NCBI GenBank assembly: GCA_035649395.1
Contig: DASRJR010000227.1
Span: 1 to 23,233, forward strand
Direction: 5' to 3'
Length of the DNA stretch: 23,233 nucleotides
From: Gp6-AA40 sp035649395
GTDB taxonomy: Bacteria; Acidobacteriota; Vicinamibacteria; Vicinamibacterales; UBA2999
The stretch's first letter is position 1. Every line of letters starts with the position of its first letter. Shown here piece by piece: positions 22,908 to 23,233 of this stretch. The translations under genes were made by a program, and so were the position numbers. The notes beneath the pieces are model-generated. The model saw only the letters and a program-made list of their open reading frames with translations. It did not search any database and was not told the DNA's origin.

Positions 22908-23233
22908 ATGGCGACTCCAGCGGCACCAGGGAAGAAGGTCAATCGAATCGGGCTCGAGCCCGTGGCGTATCGCGGCAGCAAGACGACGCTGTGCGCGGGC
23001 TGCGGCCACAACGCGATCACCGAGCGCATCATCGACTCGTTCTTCGAGATGGGCATCGATCCGACGCAGGTGATGAAGCTGTCGGGCATCGGCTGCTCGA
23101 GCAAGAGCCCCGCCTACTTCCTCAACCAGGCGCACGGCTTCAACTCCGTGCACGGACGCATGCCTTCGGTGGCAACCGGCGCCGTCGTGTCGAACCGCAA
23201 GATGATCGCCATCGGCGTGAGCGGCGACGGCGA
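22908..23233 (+). CDS. korB: 2-oxoacid:ferredoxin oxidoreductase beta subunit (KorB type), 3' end missing
   Basis: The ATG at 22908 is preceded by AGAGGA about 10 bases away. The frame runs to the window edge (108 complete codons). It opens VNRIGLEPVAYRGSKTTLC and has AGCGHNAITERIIDSFF, LSGIGCSSKSPAYFL, HGRMPSVATGAV and VSGDGD, the thiamine-diphosphate-binding features of beta subunits. The Cys residues of LCAGCGH and GIGCSS fit the cluster ligands seen in this family. It completes the enzyme started by korA. Confidence 0.93.
   Translation, partial: MATPAAPGKKVNRIGLEPVAYRGSKTTLCAGCGHNAITERIIDSFFEMGIDPTQVMKLSGIGCSSKSPAYFLNQAHGFNSVHGRMPSVATGAVVSNRKMIAIGVSGDG

Overview
The window reads as a chromosomal segment of a GC-rich acidobacterium, most likely of the Vicinamibacteria type. 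The evidence is indirect. It carries a very large TonB-dependent receptor with an N-terminal carboxypeptidase-regulatory domain, a PadR regulator coupled to an acidobacterial-type duplicated MacB/FtsX permease (ADOP), a DUF3300/DUF2950 pair, and remnants of a TonB receptor/YfiR locus. No rRNA, CRISPR array, prophage or intact insertion sequence was seen. One tRNA gene is present.

Layout. 1-912 is the end of an NDP-forming acyl-CoA synthetase. 934-5062 (minus) is a run of five exported-protein genes: a Spy-like protein, a glycine-zipper protein, DUF3300, DUF2950 and a small lipoprotein. The first four are tightly packed and look like one operon for an envelope function. 5063-5447 is non-coding and holds a stray 91-bp copy of part of the acyl-CoA synthetase gene. 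5448-11004 is a candidate sugar-uptake regulon: a TonB receptor and a Tat-exported sugar isomerase-like protein (both minus), with a divergent LacI-type regulator. The same operator-like sequence lies in front of both minus-strand genes. A PQQ-type sugar dehydrogenase (10995-12266, minus) converges on the regulator. A GT4 glycosyltransferase follows at 12390-13739.

13740-15041 is a patchwork. It has a hairpin, a 3' tRNA relic, an IS5-type transposase relic, a methyltransferase, and the first ~22 codons of a second ADOP permease that run in frame into the methyltransferase. The intact ADOP and its PadR regulator occupy 15038-17937. tRNA-Arg(ACG) lies at 18098-18174 (minus). A small CxxC protein, MoaB/Mog and MoeA (molybdenum cofactor) lie at 18310-20264. 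A decayed TonB-receptor/YfiR remnant (minus) fills 20265-20734. The window ends in the genes of a 2-oxoacid:ferredoxin oxidoreductase (KorA-type gamma-alpha fusion, then KorB-type beta, cut by the window edge), separated by two tandem palindromes.

The points most worth a second look are the repeated operator that ties the LacI regulator to the TonB receptor and isomerase, the in-frame capture of a permease start by a methyltransferase, the envelope operon of unknown function, the 91-bp duplicated gene fragment, and several genes whose promoter -10 element sits so close to the start codon that a leaderless mRNA is likely.
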